A stretch of 51,283 nucleotides of DNA, taken from NCBI GenBank assembly GCA_027488195.1, contig JAIYCD010000177.1, positions 1 to 51,283 on the forward strand. Reading direction: 5' to 3'. Below the pieces are notes generated by a model, which ran no database searches, was not told the DNA's origin, and saw only the letters and a list, made by a program, of their open reading frames with translations. The number at the start of each line of letters is the position of its first letter. Position 1 is the first letter of the stretch. Below, piece after piece: positions 1 to 8,454 of the stretch. Both the position numbers and the translations under genes were made by a program. The stretch comes from Acetobacteraceae bacterium. GTDB lineage: Bacteria > Pseudomonadota > Alphaproteobacteria > Acetobacterales > Acetobacteraceae.

Positions 1-2709
1 ACCAACCCCGAGCATCCGCCTCTGTTTCTCTCGAACTACGTCACCATCAACATGCTCGACACTCTGCGCCGCCTGCCCGGCGTAGGCGATGTGCAGATGT
101 TCGGCGCGCAGGACTACTCGATGCGCGTCTGGTTCGAGGTGGACCGGCTGAACAACCTCAACGTCTCGCCTTCCGAGATCATCGCCGCGATCCAGGCGCA
201 GAACATCCAGGCGGCGGCGGGGCGCATCGGCGCCCGGCCCATTGGCGATGACCAGCAATTCCAGTTCAACATCCAGACCCAGGGCCGGCTGATCACGCCC
301 GAGGAATTCGGCGCCATCGTCATCCGCGCCAATCCGGACGGCTCGGTGCTGCGCGTGCGCGATGTGGCGCGGGTGGAGCTGGGTGCGGCCAGCATGGATG
401 TGGAGGCGCGGCTGAACGGGCGTGCCAGCATCACGATGGGCATCTACCTCTCGCCCGGCGCCAATGCGGTGCAGGTGGCGCAGCTTGTCACCCGCACGCT
501 GGCGACCATGGGCCAGCGCTTCCCCGAGGGGATGTCGAGCACCGTCATCTACGACACCTCCACCTTCGTGACCGATACGATTTATGAGGTGATCAAGACG
601 CTGATCGAGGCCTTCATCCTCGTCGTCATCGTGGTCTACCTGTTCCTGGGTTCGCTGCGGGCCACCATCATTCCCACCATCGCCGTCCCGGTCTCGCTGA
701 TCGGCACCTTCGCGGTGCTCTTCGCCCTGGGCTATTCGGCCAACACCATCTCGCTGCTCGCCATGGTGCTGGCCATCGGCATCGTGGTGGATGACGCGAT
801 CGTGGTGGTGGAAAACGTCGAGCGCGTGATGGAGGAGGAGCCCGACCTCACGCCGGCCGAGGCCACCAACAAGGCGATGGGCGAGATCACGGCGCCGATC
901 ATCGCCATCACGCTGGTGCTGCTCTCGGTCTTCGTGCCAATCGGCCTCATCTCCGGCGTCTCGGGCGTGCTCTTCCAACAATTCGCGGTGACGATCAGCG
1001 TCGCCATGATCATCTCGGCGATCAATGCGCTGACCTTGTCGCCCGCGCTCTGCGCCATCGTGCTGCGGCATGAGGGGGAGAAGCGCGGCCCCATCAAGTA
1101 TGTGCTGCGCGCCATCGACAAGGTGCGCGACGGCTATGCCTGGATCGTGGGCCGGCTGGTGCGCGTCGCCTTCCTCTCCATCATCCTGACCGGCGTCTTC
1201 GCCTGGGGCATCTTCTCGCTCGGCAGCCGCACGCCGCAGGGCTTCCTGCCGAATGAGGACCAGGGCGCCTTCTTCGTGCAGCTCCAGCTGCCGCAAGGTT
1301 CCTCGGTCGCCCGCACGCGCGAGGCGGCGATCCAGGTCGAGGCGTTCCTCCGCCAGAACCCGGCGATCGAGAACATCCTCGCCATCATCGGCTTCTCCTT
1401 CATCGATGGCGGCGCGCAGTCCAACTCGGCCTTCCTGGTCGCGCGCATGAAGCCCTTCGAGGATCGCAAGACGGTGGAGGCCAGCGTCTTCACCGGCATC
1501 CGCTCCATCTTCGGCTTCGCGGCGGGCTTCCGGGTGGCGAATGTGTTTGCCTTCAACGTGCCGCCCATCCTGGGCCTCGGCACCGGCGGCGGCTTCGAAT
1601 ACCAGCTGCAGGATTTCGAGGGGCGCGACCCCGTGCAACTGGGCGGCGCCATGATGGGCATGATGATCGCGGCCAACCAGGACCCGCGGCTGGTCAGCGT
1701 CTTCTCCACCTTCTCGCCCACCACGCCCTCGCTCTATCTCGATGTGGATCGCGACAAGGCGCAGGCGCTGGGGGTGCGCATCAGCGACATCTTCACGACG
1801 CTCCAGGCCTCGCTCGGCGGCTTCTACGTGAATGACTTCAACCTGTTCGGCCGCACCTGGCAGGTGAACATCCAGGCCGAGGCGGTGGACCGCGACGACA
1901 TCCCCGACATCTGGCGCCTGCAGATCCGCAATTCGCGCGGGCAGATGGTGCCGCTGCGGGCCGTGGCCGATGTGCGCGTCATCCTCGGGCCGCAGACCAT
2001 CCAGCGCTACAACAACGTCCGCAGCGTGACGCTGAACGGCCAGGGAAGGCCGGGCATTTCCTCAGGCGATGCCATGGCGGCGATGGAGGAGATCTCCGGC
2101 CGCGTGCTGCCCACCGGCTACAGCTTCGACTGGACGGGCACCGCCTATCAGGAGAAGCAGGCGGCGGGGCAGACCGGGGCGCTGATCGCGCTCGCGCTGC
2201 TCTTCGCCTATCTCTTCCTGGTCGCGCTCTATGAGAGCTGGACGATCCCGGTGCCGGTGCTGCTCTCGGTCGCGGTGGGGGGCTTGGGATCCTTCGGGGC
2301 GCTGGTCATCGCGGGGCTGCCGCTGAACGTCTATGCGCAGATCGGGCTGGTCGTGCTCATCGCGCTGGCGGCCAAGAACGGCATCCTGATCATCGAATTC
2401 GCGAAGGAGCAGCGCGAGAAGGGGCTTTCCATCCGCGAGGCCGCGGTGCTCGGCTCGAAGATGCGGTTCCGCGCGGTGATGATGACGAGCTTCGCCTTCA
2501 TCCTGGGCCTGGTGCCGCTGATCACGGCGACGGGTGCGGCCGCCCTCTCACGCCAGGCGGTGGGGCTGCCGGTGTTCGGCGGCATGCTGGCCGCCTCCAT
2601 CATCGGCATCTTCATGATCCCGATGCTCTATGTGGTGTTCCAGTCGCTGCGCGAGCGGGTGAAGGGCTGGCTCGGCGTGGGCAAGACGGAGGACGCGAAG
2701 GCGCATTGA
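1..2709 (+). CDS. RND (HAE1/AcrB-type) efflux pump permease, 5'-truncated by window edge
   Basis: Inner-membrane, proton-driven permease of a tripartite efflux pump that passes hydrophobic or toxic compounds to an outer-membrane channel. The frame is open from base 1, so the visible 902 residues lack roughly the first 140 of a normal protein of about 1,040. The paired aspartates of TM4 appear as [13 protein letters not shown] (fragment residues about 264-265). The TM10 lysine lies in [10 protein letters not shown] (about residue 792). Both are the proton-relay residues of the family. Two porter and docking blocks alternate with two membrane bundles as expected. The adaptor gene would lie upstream, outside the window. 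Substrate cannot be told from sequence. The family is clear; the true start is not visible. Confidence 0.95.
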   Translation, partial: TNPEHPPLFLSNYVTINMLDTLRRLPGVGDVQMFGAQDYSMRVWFEVDRLNNLNVSPSEIIAAIQAQNIQAAAGRIGARPIGDDQQFQFNIQTQGRLITPEEFGAIVIRANPDGSVLRVRDVARVELGAASMDVEARLNGRASITMGIYLSPGANAVQVAQLVTRTLATMGQRFPEGMSSTVIYDTSTFVTDTIYEVIKTLIEAFILVVIVVYLFLGSLRATIIPTIAVPVSLIGTFAVLFALGYSANTISLLAMVLAIGIVVDDAIVVVENVERVMEEEPDLTPAEATNKAMGEITAPIIAITLVLLSVFVPIGLISGVSGVLFQQFAVTISVAMIISAINALTLSPALCAIVLRHEGEKRGPIKYVLRAIDKVRDGYAWIVGRLVRVAFLSIILTGVFAWGIFSLGSRTPQGFLPNEDQGAFFVQLQLPQGSSVARTREAAIQVEAFLRQNPAIENILAIIGFSFIDGGAQSNSAFLVARMKPFEDRKTVEASVFTGIRSIFGFAAGFRVANVFAFNVPPILGLGTGGGFEYQLQDFEGRDPVQLGGAMMGMMIAANQDPRLVSVFSTFSPTTPSLYLDVDRDKAQALGVRISDIFTTLQASLGGFYVNDFNLFGRTWQVNIQAEAVDRDDIPDIWRLQIRNSRGQMVPLRAVADVRVILGPQTIQRYNNVRSVTLNGQGRPGISSGDAMAAMEEISGRVLPTGYSFDWTGTAYQEKQAAGQTGALIALALLFAYLFLVALYESWTIPVPVLLSVAVGGLGSFGALVIAGLPLNVYAQIGLVVLIALAAKNGILIIEFAKEQREKGLSIREAAVLGSKMRFRAVMMTSFAFILGLVPLITATGAAALSRQAVGLPVFGGMLAASIIGIFMIPMLYVVFQSLRERVKGWLGVGKTEDAKAH

Positions 2710-2743
2710 GGGGAAGGGCGGCCCCAACTCCGCCGCCCGCGCA

Positions 2744-2833
2744 TGCTTCTCAGAACCACCCGGCCGCAAGGCGGCCGGCGCCGCCCAGCCGGACGTCTCA
2801 CCCAGCGCAACCGCCGCCCGGCGTCTGAGGGCG
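2744..2833 (-). repeat. Element A unit 1 (structured repeat 3' of the DUF2889 gene)
   Basis: Read on the minus strand, the unit starts two bases after the stop codon of the DUF2889 gene with CGCCCTCAGACGCCGGGCG and ends near GGTGGTTCTGA. It contains a perfect 8-bp hairpin (2760-2767 with 2771-2778, loop CTT on the minus strand), the same hairpin as in the units at 38.4 and 44.7 kb. The middle part carrying CTTGGCTTC is not recognisable here. It fills the gap between two convergent genes. Confidence 0.7.
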
Positions 2834-3427
2834 TTAAATCTGGCTCTCTTCGCGCTTTTCGGCGAGGTCGCTCCATTCCGGCCATTTCTTGCGCACCACC
2901 GGGCTGTCCGGCGCATAGGCGTGGCAGGTGCCGAGCAGCGCGGGGCGCTTGCGCGGCGCGCCCGTGGCCTCGGCCTGGCGCTGGGCGGCCTGGCGGCGGC
3001 TGCGCAGCGGCCACATGGTCTGGAAGGCGACGGTGCCCATCTGCGCCAGCACCTCGCGCAGATGGGTGCAGCCCAGCACGCCGCCCACGCGCTCATTCAC
3101 CGCGCGGTTGAAGCCGGGGCCGATGGACAGCCCCGCGAGATTGGCGAAGGCCGGCGTGGCCCCTGTGCAGACGGCGAAGGGCGTGTGGTCCGAGGCGGCC
3201 TCGCAGGCGATGATCAGCATGTCCTGGTTGATGGTCATGCGGATCCACATGCCGTGGATCGGGTCGCCCGGGCCGACCTGGCCGCGATGCTCGGAGGGGA
3301 AGCCATAAGTCTTGGTGTCGGTCAGATGGGCCTCGATGTCCACGAGACCGTCCTCGCGCACATAGCCGCGCAGCTGGATGTCGCGCAGATGTTCGAGCTT
3401 GCGGGGAGCGGGGGCGGAAAGGGGCAT
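2834..3427 (-). CDS. DUF2889 domain protein
   Basis: A 197-residue soluble protein with no signal peptide or membrane segment. It matches the general look of DUF2889 proteins, with a conserved core around RDIQLRGY, DTKTYGF and a C-terminal CTHLRE stretch. That family has no assigned activity that I know of. The start at 3427 (MPLSAPAPRK) was chosen because the upstream in-frame extension overlaps secB antisense and has no family-like sequence. It is divergent from secB with a 115-bp gap and convergent with the RND gene. A structured repeat (element A) follows its stop directly. Function unknown. Confidence 0.8.
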   Translation of the reverse strand: MPLSAPAPRKLEHLRDIQLRGYVREDGLVDIEAHLTDTKTYGFPSEHRGQVGPGDPIHGMWIRMTINQDMLIIACEAASDHTPFAVCTGATPAFANLAGLSIGPGFNRAVNERVGGVLGCTHLREVLAQMGTVAFQTMWPLRSRRQAAQRQAEATGAPRKRPALLGTCHAYAPDSPVVRKKWPEWSDLAEKREESQI

Positions 3428-3542
3428 CGGCCAGAGATAGGCGCTTGATGCGCGCGCGGAAAGGGCGGGCTGCCTTGCACGTCTGGCGGCACCCGCCTCC
3501 CCGTGGTAGCGCCCCCCATCCGCATTGACCAAAGGCGATCCC

Positions 3543-4022
3543 ATGTCCGACCAGCCCCTCCCCTCCGCGAATGGCAGCACCGGCCAGGAGCAGATGCCGA
3601 TCGTGCTCAACATCCAGTTCACCAAGGACCTCTCCTTCGAAGTGCCCGGCGCGCCGGGCATCTTCGCGACGCTGCGCGAGCAGCCGCGCGTGGACCTGGC
3701 GCTGGACGTCCAGGCCCGCCCGATCCAGGAGGGCGAGAATGTCTTCGAGGTCTCGCTGATGATCCGCGCCGACGCGAAGGTGGGCGAGACGCCCTGCTTC
3801 ATCGCGGAGCTCACCTATTGCGGCATCTTCACCATCAACGTCCCGCAGGAGCATCTGGAGCCGGTCCTCCTGGTGGAATGCCCGCGCCTGCTCTTCCCCT
3901 TCGCCCGCAACATCCTGGCCGATGTGACGCGCGAGGGTGGCTTCCCGCCGGTGATGCTGAACCCGATCGATTTCGTGCAGCTTTGGCAGAATCGCCGCGC
4001 CCAGCCCGTCGGCACGGCGTGA
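3543..4022 (+). CDS. secB: Protein-export chaperone SecB
   Basis: Cytosolic tetrameric chaperone that keeps preproteins unfolded and hands them to SecA. The 159 residues show the SecB core: NIQFTKDLSFEVP near the N-terminus, then ELTYCGIFTI and a C-terminal half with CPRLLFPFARNI and GGFPPVML. Length is normal for alphaproteobacterial SecB. Start 3543 follows an AAAGG stretch; the upstream in-frame ATG at 3525 lacks family sequence. The last codons and the stop are part of a 25-bp tandem array that continues past the gene. Confidence 0.96.
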   Translation: MSDQPLPSANGSTGQEQMPIVLNIQFTKDLSFEVPGAPGIFATLREQPRVDLALDVQARPIQEGENVFEVSLMIRADAKVGETPCFIAELTYCGIFTINVPQEHLEPVLLVECPRLLFPFARNILADVTREGGFPPVMLNPIDFVQLWQNRRAQPVGTA

Positions 4023-4100
4023 CGCCCAAAAAGGTTGCACGGCGTGACGCCTAACGAGGTTGCACGGCGTGACGCCCAACGAGGTTGCACGGCGTGAATT
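4012..4100 (+). repeat. 25-bp tandem array copying the secB 3' end
   Basis: Three 25-bp units (4012-4036, 4037-4061, 4062-4086) and a partial fourth (4087-4100). Each begins GCACGGCGTGACGCC. The first unit holds the last codons and TGA stop of secB, so every copy repeats the gene terminus with its stop codon. Units differ at two or three positions. Confidence 0.9.
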
Positions 4101-4103
4101 CTG

Positions 4104-4127
4104 TCCCGGCGGGCCGGCCCGCCGGGA
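4104..4127. other. 24-bp perfect palindrome, possible secB terminator
   Basis: TCCCGGCGGGCC is followed at once by its exact reverse complement, with no spacer. It is followed by AAAA rather than a T run. It could form a hairpin (with a few unpaired bases at the tip) that ends secB transcription, or it could be a protein-binding palindrome. Sequence alone does not decide. Confidence 0.55.
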
Positions 4128-4250
4128 AAACTGGATTTATGAATTTGGTCTGCCTTCGCAATCATAAATTTATAAAAAAAATACACGCAAGACTTGCACT
4201 CAGGTAAATTCACTCGCTCTAATTCAGCCAACGGTCACCAGGGTTACCGA
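4128..4250 (+). promoter_or_regulatory. AT-rich upstream region of the sugar operon with an inverted repeat
   Basis: About 100 bp of strongly AT-rich sequence in an otherwise GC-rich window. It contains an 8-bp inverted repeat, ATTTATGA (4135-4142) and TCATAAAT (4162-4169), separated by 19 bp. This is followed by TATAAAAAAAATAC, which could serve as a -10 or UP-type element. It lies directly before the DegT-glycosyltransferase operon. Its promoter role is inferred. Confidence 0.5.
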
Positions 4251-5438
4251 ATGGCTCCGATGCGCCTCGCTTCGCCGGCTCTACCGGTCCGGCCTTCGCC
4301 GACGGGCGCGGCAGTCGCACTTCCGCTCTCCCCACCGCATCTGGCGGGGAGTGAGCTGGACATGTTGCGTCTCTCCCTCGAATCCGGCTGGCTCGCCCCC
4401 GCAGGCCCCGATCTCCTGGCTTTCGAGGGCGAGATCGCCGCCGTGGCGCGCCTGCCGCATGCGCTCGCCACCAGCTCAGGCACGGCGGCGCTGCATCTGG
4501 GCTACCGCCTGCTCGGCGTGCAGCCGGGCGATGAGATCTGGGCGCCCAGCCTGACCTTCGTCGCCACCGTCGCGCCGGCCGTGCAGATGGGTGCCACGCC
4601 CCGCTTCCTCGACGTGGATTCCACCTCCTGGACGCTCGACCCCCATATGCTGCGCGAGGAGCTGGCCGCCGCCGCCCGGCGCGGCCGCCTGCCCCGCTGC
4701 GTGGTGCCGGCCGACCTCTACGGCCAGCCGGCCAACATGCCCGCCATCCGCGAGGCCTGCGACGCCTGGGGCGTGCCGATTCTCTCGGACAGCGCCTGCT
4801 CGCTCGGCGCCATGCAGCATGGCCACCCGGCCGGGCATGGGGCGAAGCTGATGGCGCTCAGCTTCAACGGAAACAAGATCGTGACCGCCGGCGGCGGCGG
4901 CGCGCTGCTCTCGGCGGATGCCGGGTTGATCGCCCAGGCGCGCGCGCTCGCCACCCAGGCGAAGGAGCCGACGGTCCATTACCAGCACGAGACGACGGGC
5001 TTCAACTACGCCATGAGCTCGCTGCTGGCCGCCGTCGGCCGCGCGCAATTGCCGAGCCTGGCCGAGCGCGTGACGGCCCGCCGCGCCAACTTCGCGCGCT
5101 ACGCCAAGGCGCTCGGCCCGCTGCCCGGCCTGAGTTTCATGCCCGAGCCCGCCTGGGCGCATTCCTCCCGCTGGCTGACGGCCATCCTGGTGGACCCCCG
5201 CGCCTTCGGCACGGATCGCGAGGCGCTGCGCCGCGCGCTGGCCGAGGAAGGCATCGAGAGCCGCCCGGTCTGGAAGCCGCTGCACCTCCAGCCCGCCTTC
5301 CGCGACGCGCCGGTGGTGGGTGGCACGGTGGCGGCGGCGCTGTTCGAGCAGGGGCTCTGCCTCCCCTCCGGCAGCGGCATGAGCCCGGCCGACCAGGCGC
5401 GCGTCATCGGCATCATCCACGCCCTGCACCAGCGGTGA
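4251..5438 (+). CDS. DegT/DnrJ/EryC1-type sugar aminotransferase
   Basis: PLP enzyme expected to transaminate a nucleotide-linked keto-sugar during surface polysaccharide synthesis. The 395 residues include SSGTAALHLGYRLL (cofactor phosphate region), a DSACSLGA aspartate motif, and SFNGNKIVTAGGGG with Lys209 as the Schiff-base lysine. The SFNGNK form resembles PglE/EpsN-like UDP-4-keto-6-deoxysugar aminotransferases, so that substrate class is my guess. Start 4251 has AGGG about ten bases upstream; a longer start at 4194 lies in the AT-rich leader and has no family sequence. It leads an operon with two glycosyltransferases (gap 9 bp, then a 4-bp overlap). Confidence 0.88.
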   Translation: MAPMRLASPALPVRPSPTGAAVALPLSPPHLAGSELDMLRLSLESGWLAPAGPDLLAFEGEIAAVARLPHALATSSGTAALHLGYRLLGVQPGDEIWAPSLTFVATVAPAVQMGATPRFLDVDSTSWTLDPHMLREELAAAARRGRLPRCVVPADLYGQPANMPAIREACDAWGVPILSDSACSLGAMQHGHPAGHGAKLMALSFNGNKIVTAGGGGALLSADAGLIAQARALATQAKEPTVHYQHETTGFNYAMSSLLAAVGRAQLPSLAERVTARRANFARYAKALGPLPGLSFMPEPAWAHSSRWLTAILVDPRAFGTDREALRRALAEEGIESRPVWKPLHLQPAFRDAPVVGGTVAAALFEQGLCLPSGSGMSPADQARVIGIIHALHQR

Positions 5439-5447
5439 CGCCACGGC

Positions 5448-6644
5448 TTGTCGCGGATTCTCTACCTCCACCAGCATTTCTCCACCCCCGCCGGCGCCAC
5501 CGCCACGCGCAGCCACGCCTTCGCGCGCGCCCTCGCCCAGGCCGGGCATGCGGTGACGCTGGCCTGCGGGCAATGGCAGGGCGCGGTGACGGGCCTCTCC
5601 GGCCCCTTCCGGCGCGGCGCGCGCCAGGGCCGCGTGGCCGGCTTCGAGGTGGTGGAATGGGCCATCCCCTGCGGCAATGCGATGGGCGAGGCGGCGCGCA
5701 TCGCGGCCTTCCTGCGCTATGCCATCCGCGCCACGCGGCTGGCCCGCCGCCCGGGGTGGGACCTCATCATCGCCAGCTCCACGCCGCTCACCGTGGCGCT
5801 GCCGGCCCTGCTGGCGCGCGGCACGCCCTTCCTCTTCGAGATCCGCGACCCCTGGCCCGAATTGCCGGCCGCGATGGGGCTGCGCCGGCCGCTCATGCTG
5901 CGGGGCATGGAACGCCTGGCCCGCGCCGCCTGCCGTGACGCCGCCGCCGTGGTGGCCCTGACCGAGGGCATGGGCGAGACGGCGCTCAAGCGCGGCACGC
6001 CCGCCGCACGGCTGCACATCATCGGCCAGGGCTGCGACCTCGACCTCTTCGGCCCGCAGATCCGCGCCTTCCGGCCCGATGCGGCCGGCCCCGGCGAGAT
6101 GCTGGCCGTCTATGCCGGCGCGCATGGCCGCGCCAATGGCCTGCATCACCTCCTGGAGGTGGCGAGCCTGCTCCAGGCCGAGCGCCGCATCCGCCTGCTG
6201 CTGGTGGGCGAGGGCAGCGAGAAGCCGGCCCTGATGGCGGAAGCGGCGGCGCGCGGGTTGCGCAACCTCACCTTCCTCGACCCCATGCCGAAGCCCGAAC
6301 TCGCGCGGCTGCTGGCCGGCAGCCAGGTGGGGCTGCTCTGCCTCGCCCCCGTGCCCGAATTCGCGGAATGGACCGCGCCGAACAAGCTGATGGATTATCT
6401 CGCGGCCGGGCGGCCCGTGCTCTCCAACGTGCCGGGCGAGGCGGCGCGGCTGCTGGCGGCGGGCGGCTGCGGCGAAACGCATGCGGCGGCGCAGGCCATG
6501 GCGGATGCACTCAGCCGCCTCTCGGCCCAGCCCACGCAACGCGAGGCGATGGGCCTGGCCGCCCGGCGTCTGGCCGAGCGGCGGCATGACCGGCGCCTGC
6601 TGGCGGCGCGCTTCGTCGCCACCGTGGAGGGCATGTTGGCATGA
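5448..6644 (+). CDS. Glycosyltransferase family 4 (WbuB-like)
   Basis: GT-B fold transferase that probably adds a sugar from a nucleotide donor to a lipid-linked or growing polysaccharide. The 398 residues begin ILYLHQHFSTPAGATATR, typical of WbuB-type enzymes. They continue with FLFEIRDPWPELP and a C-terminal donor-binding half containing AVYAGAHGRANGL and EFAEWTAPNKLMDYLAAGRP. The likely start is TTG at 5448, because the conserved N-terminus begins there and no in-frame ATG is close by. The stop overlaps the next gene by 4 bp, so the two are probably translationally coupled. Confidence 0.9.
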   Translation: MSRILYLHQHFSTPAGATATRSHAFARALAQAGHAVTLACGQWQGAVTGLSGPFRRGARQGRVAGFEVVEWAIPCGNAMGEAARIAAFLRYAIRATRLARRPGWDLIIASSTPLTVALPALLARGTPFLFEIRDPWPELPAAMGLRRPLMLRGMERLARAACRDAAAVVALTEGMGETALKRGTPAARLHIIGQGCDLDLFGPQIRAFRPDAAGPGEMLAVYAGAHGRANGLHHLLEVASLLQAERRIRLLLVGEGSEKPALMAEAAARGLRNLTFLDPMPKPELARLLAGSQVGLLCLAPVPEFAEWTAPNKLMDYLAAGRPVLSNVPGEAARLLAAGGCGETHAAAQAMADALSRLSAQPTQREAMGLAARRLAERRHDRRLLAARFVATVEGMLA

Positions 6645-7738
6645 TCCTCCTCCTCTCCGCCGCGCATACGAGCGACGACATGCGCGTGGTCCGCAAGGAG
6701 GGCGAAAGCCTCGCCGCGGCGGGCTGGGCGGTCACGCATCTCTCGCCCGCGCCGGCACGCCCCATCGGCGCCGTCGCGGTGGAGACGGTGCCCGGCGCGG
6801 CCCGCCGGCGCCGCTGGTGGGCGCTCTATGCGCGCGCCGTGGCGCTCAGCCCCCGCGTGATCCACGCCTCCGAGCCCGATGCCTGGATCATCGGCTGGCT
6901 CGCCGCCCGCCGCACCGGCGCCAGGCTCGTGCTGGATGTGCATGAGCATTATCCCTCGCGGCTCGATGCGCGGCTGCCACCCTGGCTGCGCCCCCTGGCG
7001 CAGGGCGCGATCCGCCGCGTGATGCGGGCGCTGGGCCGCCGCGCCGATGCCGTGGTGCTGGCGAAGGACGGCCTGGCGGAGGACTTCCCCGGCGCCCGCT
7101 GCGTGGCGGTCCGCAACCACGCGCTGGTGCCCGCGCGCCTGCCCCGCCGCCGCCATGGACCGGGCCCGGTCACGCTGCTGCATCTGGGCGCCATCGGCGT
7201 TGCGCGTGGCTGGCCCGTGCTGCTGGAGGCGCTGGCGCTCTGCCCGGAGGGGACGCGGCTGCTGGTGATCGGCGGCTTCACCGATGGCAGCGAGGCCGCC
7301 TTCCACGCGGCGGCCGAGGCGCGCGGCCTGTCGGGGCGCATCACCTGCACCGGCTGGCTGCCGGCGGAGGCGGCGATGGCCCGCGCGGCGATGGCCGATA
7401 TCAACCTGGTGCTCTTCCAGCCGGGCGAGGAAAACCACCGCCTTGCCTTGCCGCACAAGCTCTTCGACGGCATGGCGCTCGGCCTTCCCGTCATCGCGCC
7501 GCATTTCGCGACCGGTGTCGCCGCGATCGTGGAAGAGAGCGGCTGCGGCGTGCTGGTGGACGTGACGAACGCCCACGCCATCGCCGCCGCCGTGCGGGAA
7601 TTGGAAGACCCCGCGCGCCGCGCTTTCCTGGGCGAGGGCGGCTGGCAGGCCGCGCGCGGCCCCTGGGGCTGGCCCGCGGAAGCCGAGAAGCTCGTGGCGC
7701 TGTATCGCGACTTGCTGGACCAGAGCATGATGCGTTGA
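6641..7738 (+). CDS. Glycosyltransferase family 4
   Basis: Second GT-B transferase of the sugar operon, 365 residues. The N-terminus ILLLSAAHTSDDMRVVRKEG is the typical acceptor-domain start of exopolysaccharide GT4 enzymes. LVLDVHEHYPSR and the donor-site region around LPHKLFDGMALGLPVIAP support the call. Its ATG overlaps the previous stop (ATGA). Its own stop codon lies inside a palindromic repeat (element B). Acceptor and donor sugars cannot be told from sequence. With the DegT enzyme it probably makes or decorates a cell-surface glycan; no polymerase or flippase is visible nearby. Confidence 0.88.
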   Translation: MILLLSAAHTSDDMRVVRKEGESLAAAGWAVTHLSPAPARPIGAVAVETVPGAARRRRWWALYARAVALSPRVIHASEPDAWIIGWLAARRTGARLVLDVHEHYPSRLDARLPPWLRPLAQGAIRRVMRALGRRADAVVLAKDGLAEDFPGARCVAVRNHALVPARLPRRRHGPGPVTLLHLGAIGVARGWPVLLEALALCPEGTRLLVIGGFTDGSEAAFHAAAEARGLSGRITCTGWLPAEAAMARAAMADINLVLFQPGEENHRLALPHKLFDGMALGLPVIAPHFATGVAAIVEESGCGVLVDVTNAHAIAAAVRELEDPARRAFLGEGGWQAARGPWGWPAEAEKLVALYRDLLDQSMMR

Positions 7739-7772
7739 GGCGGAATCGCCGAAACGCTGAATCATCCTCTCA
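7725..7772 (+). repeat. Element B copy 1 (palindromic repeat at a gene 3' end)
   Basis: ATGAT (7727-7731) pairs with ATCAT (7761-7765), GCGTT (7732-7736) with AACGC (7753-7757), and an inner GGCG with CGCC. TGA forms a conserved bulge, and CCTCTCA follows. The stop codon of the upstream glycosyltransferase lies inside the first arm. The same architecture with different stem bases recurs at 12411. Confidence 0.75.
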
Positions 7773-7819
7773 GCAAAGGCTAGAGCTTGCGAAGTGAACG
7801 CATGTGAACGCAGCAGGCT

Positions 7820-8317
7820 CTAGGTGTTCCTGCGCCGAAGCGCGAGCCGCTTGGCCGGCTCGCCCGTCGCGCGGCCGGCCAGGATGTCGCGCACCGATTC
7901 CGGCCAGGGCGTGACCCGCCGAATGCCGAGGTCCACGCAGAGATACAGCACCTCATGCTCCGAGGCGGTCCAGCCTTCGGTGAAGTGGAACATGCGGTGC
8001 TTCACCAGCAGGCGCTTCTCATCGGCGGCCAGCACGGTGCTTTCCGCGCCGATCGGCATCGCCTCGGTCATTTCGCGCTGGTAGTCGAGCCAGGCCTCGG
8101 CCGCGAAAGTGCCGAGGCCGGCCTGCTTCAGCGCGGTGCCCAGCCCCAGATGCGGCCAGAGCCGGTCCGTCTGGAGGTCATAGGCGACGAGGTAGTAGCC
8201 CATGTTGAGATGGCGATACCCATCCACCCATTCGCGCTTCACCGCGACGAGCGGCGTGTCCCACCGGAACCAGCCACCCTCGATGCGCGGCGCCGGACCA
8301 TCCTCGACAAAGGGCAT
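7820..8317 (-). CDS. Hotdog-fold acyl-CoA thioesterase (4HBT-like)
   Basis: A 165-residue single-domain protein with the hotdog signature region WVDGYRHLNMGYYLVAYD near residue 30. The Asp/His-Asn pattern there is typical of 4HBT and carnitine-pathway thioesterases. These hydrolyse an acyl-CoA (or betainyl-CoA) to the free acid. No membrane segment. It is the second of two minus-strand genes after the RraA-like gene, 137 bp apart with an element A unit between them, so co-transcription is uncertain. Substrate unknown. Confidence 0.75.
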   Translation of the reverse strand: MPFVEDGPAPRIEGGWFRWDTPLVAVKREWVDGYRHLNMGYYLVAYDLQTDRLWPHLGLGTALKQAGLGTFAAEAWLDYQREMTEAMPIGAESTVLAADEKRLLVKHRMFHFTEGWTASEHEVLYLCVDLGIRRVTPWPESVRDILAGRATGEPAKRLALRRRNT

Positions 8318-8340
8318 TCAGCCTCCAACCAGACCAGAAG

Positions 8341-8454
8341 AGCAGAATCAGGACCGCCCTCCGAGAATCCGGGCCGAATAGGCCCGGCGGGATGCTTCAG
8401 CATCCAGAAGCCAAGCGCGCGGACGCGCGCGCCCGGCGTCTGAGGGCACCAAAA
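8341..8454 (-). repeat. Element A unit 2 (3' of the RraA-like gene)
   Basis: Begins just past the RraA stop on the minus strand. Order of parts: GCCCTCAGACGCCGGGCG, hairpin GCGCGC/GCGCGC, CTTGGCTTC, hairpin GGATGC-TGAA-GCATCC (8390-8405), a 7-bp hairpin (8369-8375 with 8381-8387), and the tail GGATTCTCGGAGGG. All three hairpins are perfect in their stems. Confidence 0.8.

Noticed and set aside
4194-4250. Earlier start for the DegT aminotransferase
   Set aside because: The added 19 residues are encoded by the AT-rich leader and have no family similarity; the ATG at 4251 has a better upstream purine stretch.
4476-6587. 703-codon minus-strand open frame opposite the aminotransferase and glycosyltransferase genes
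   Set aside because: It is antisense to two well-supported genes, its product is low-complexity Arg/Ala/Gly/His-rich, and it matches no family. Long antisense frames are expected at this GC content.
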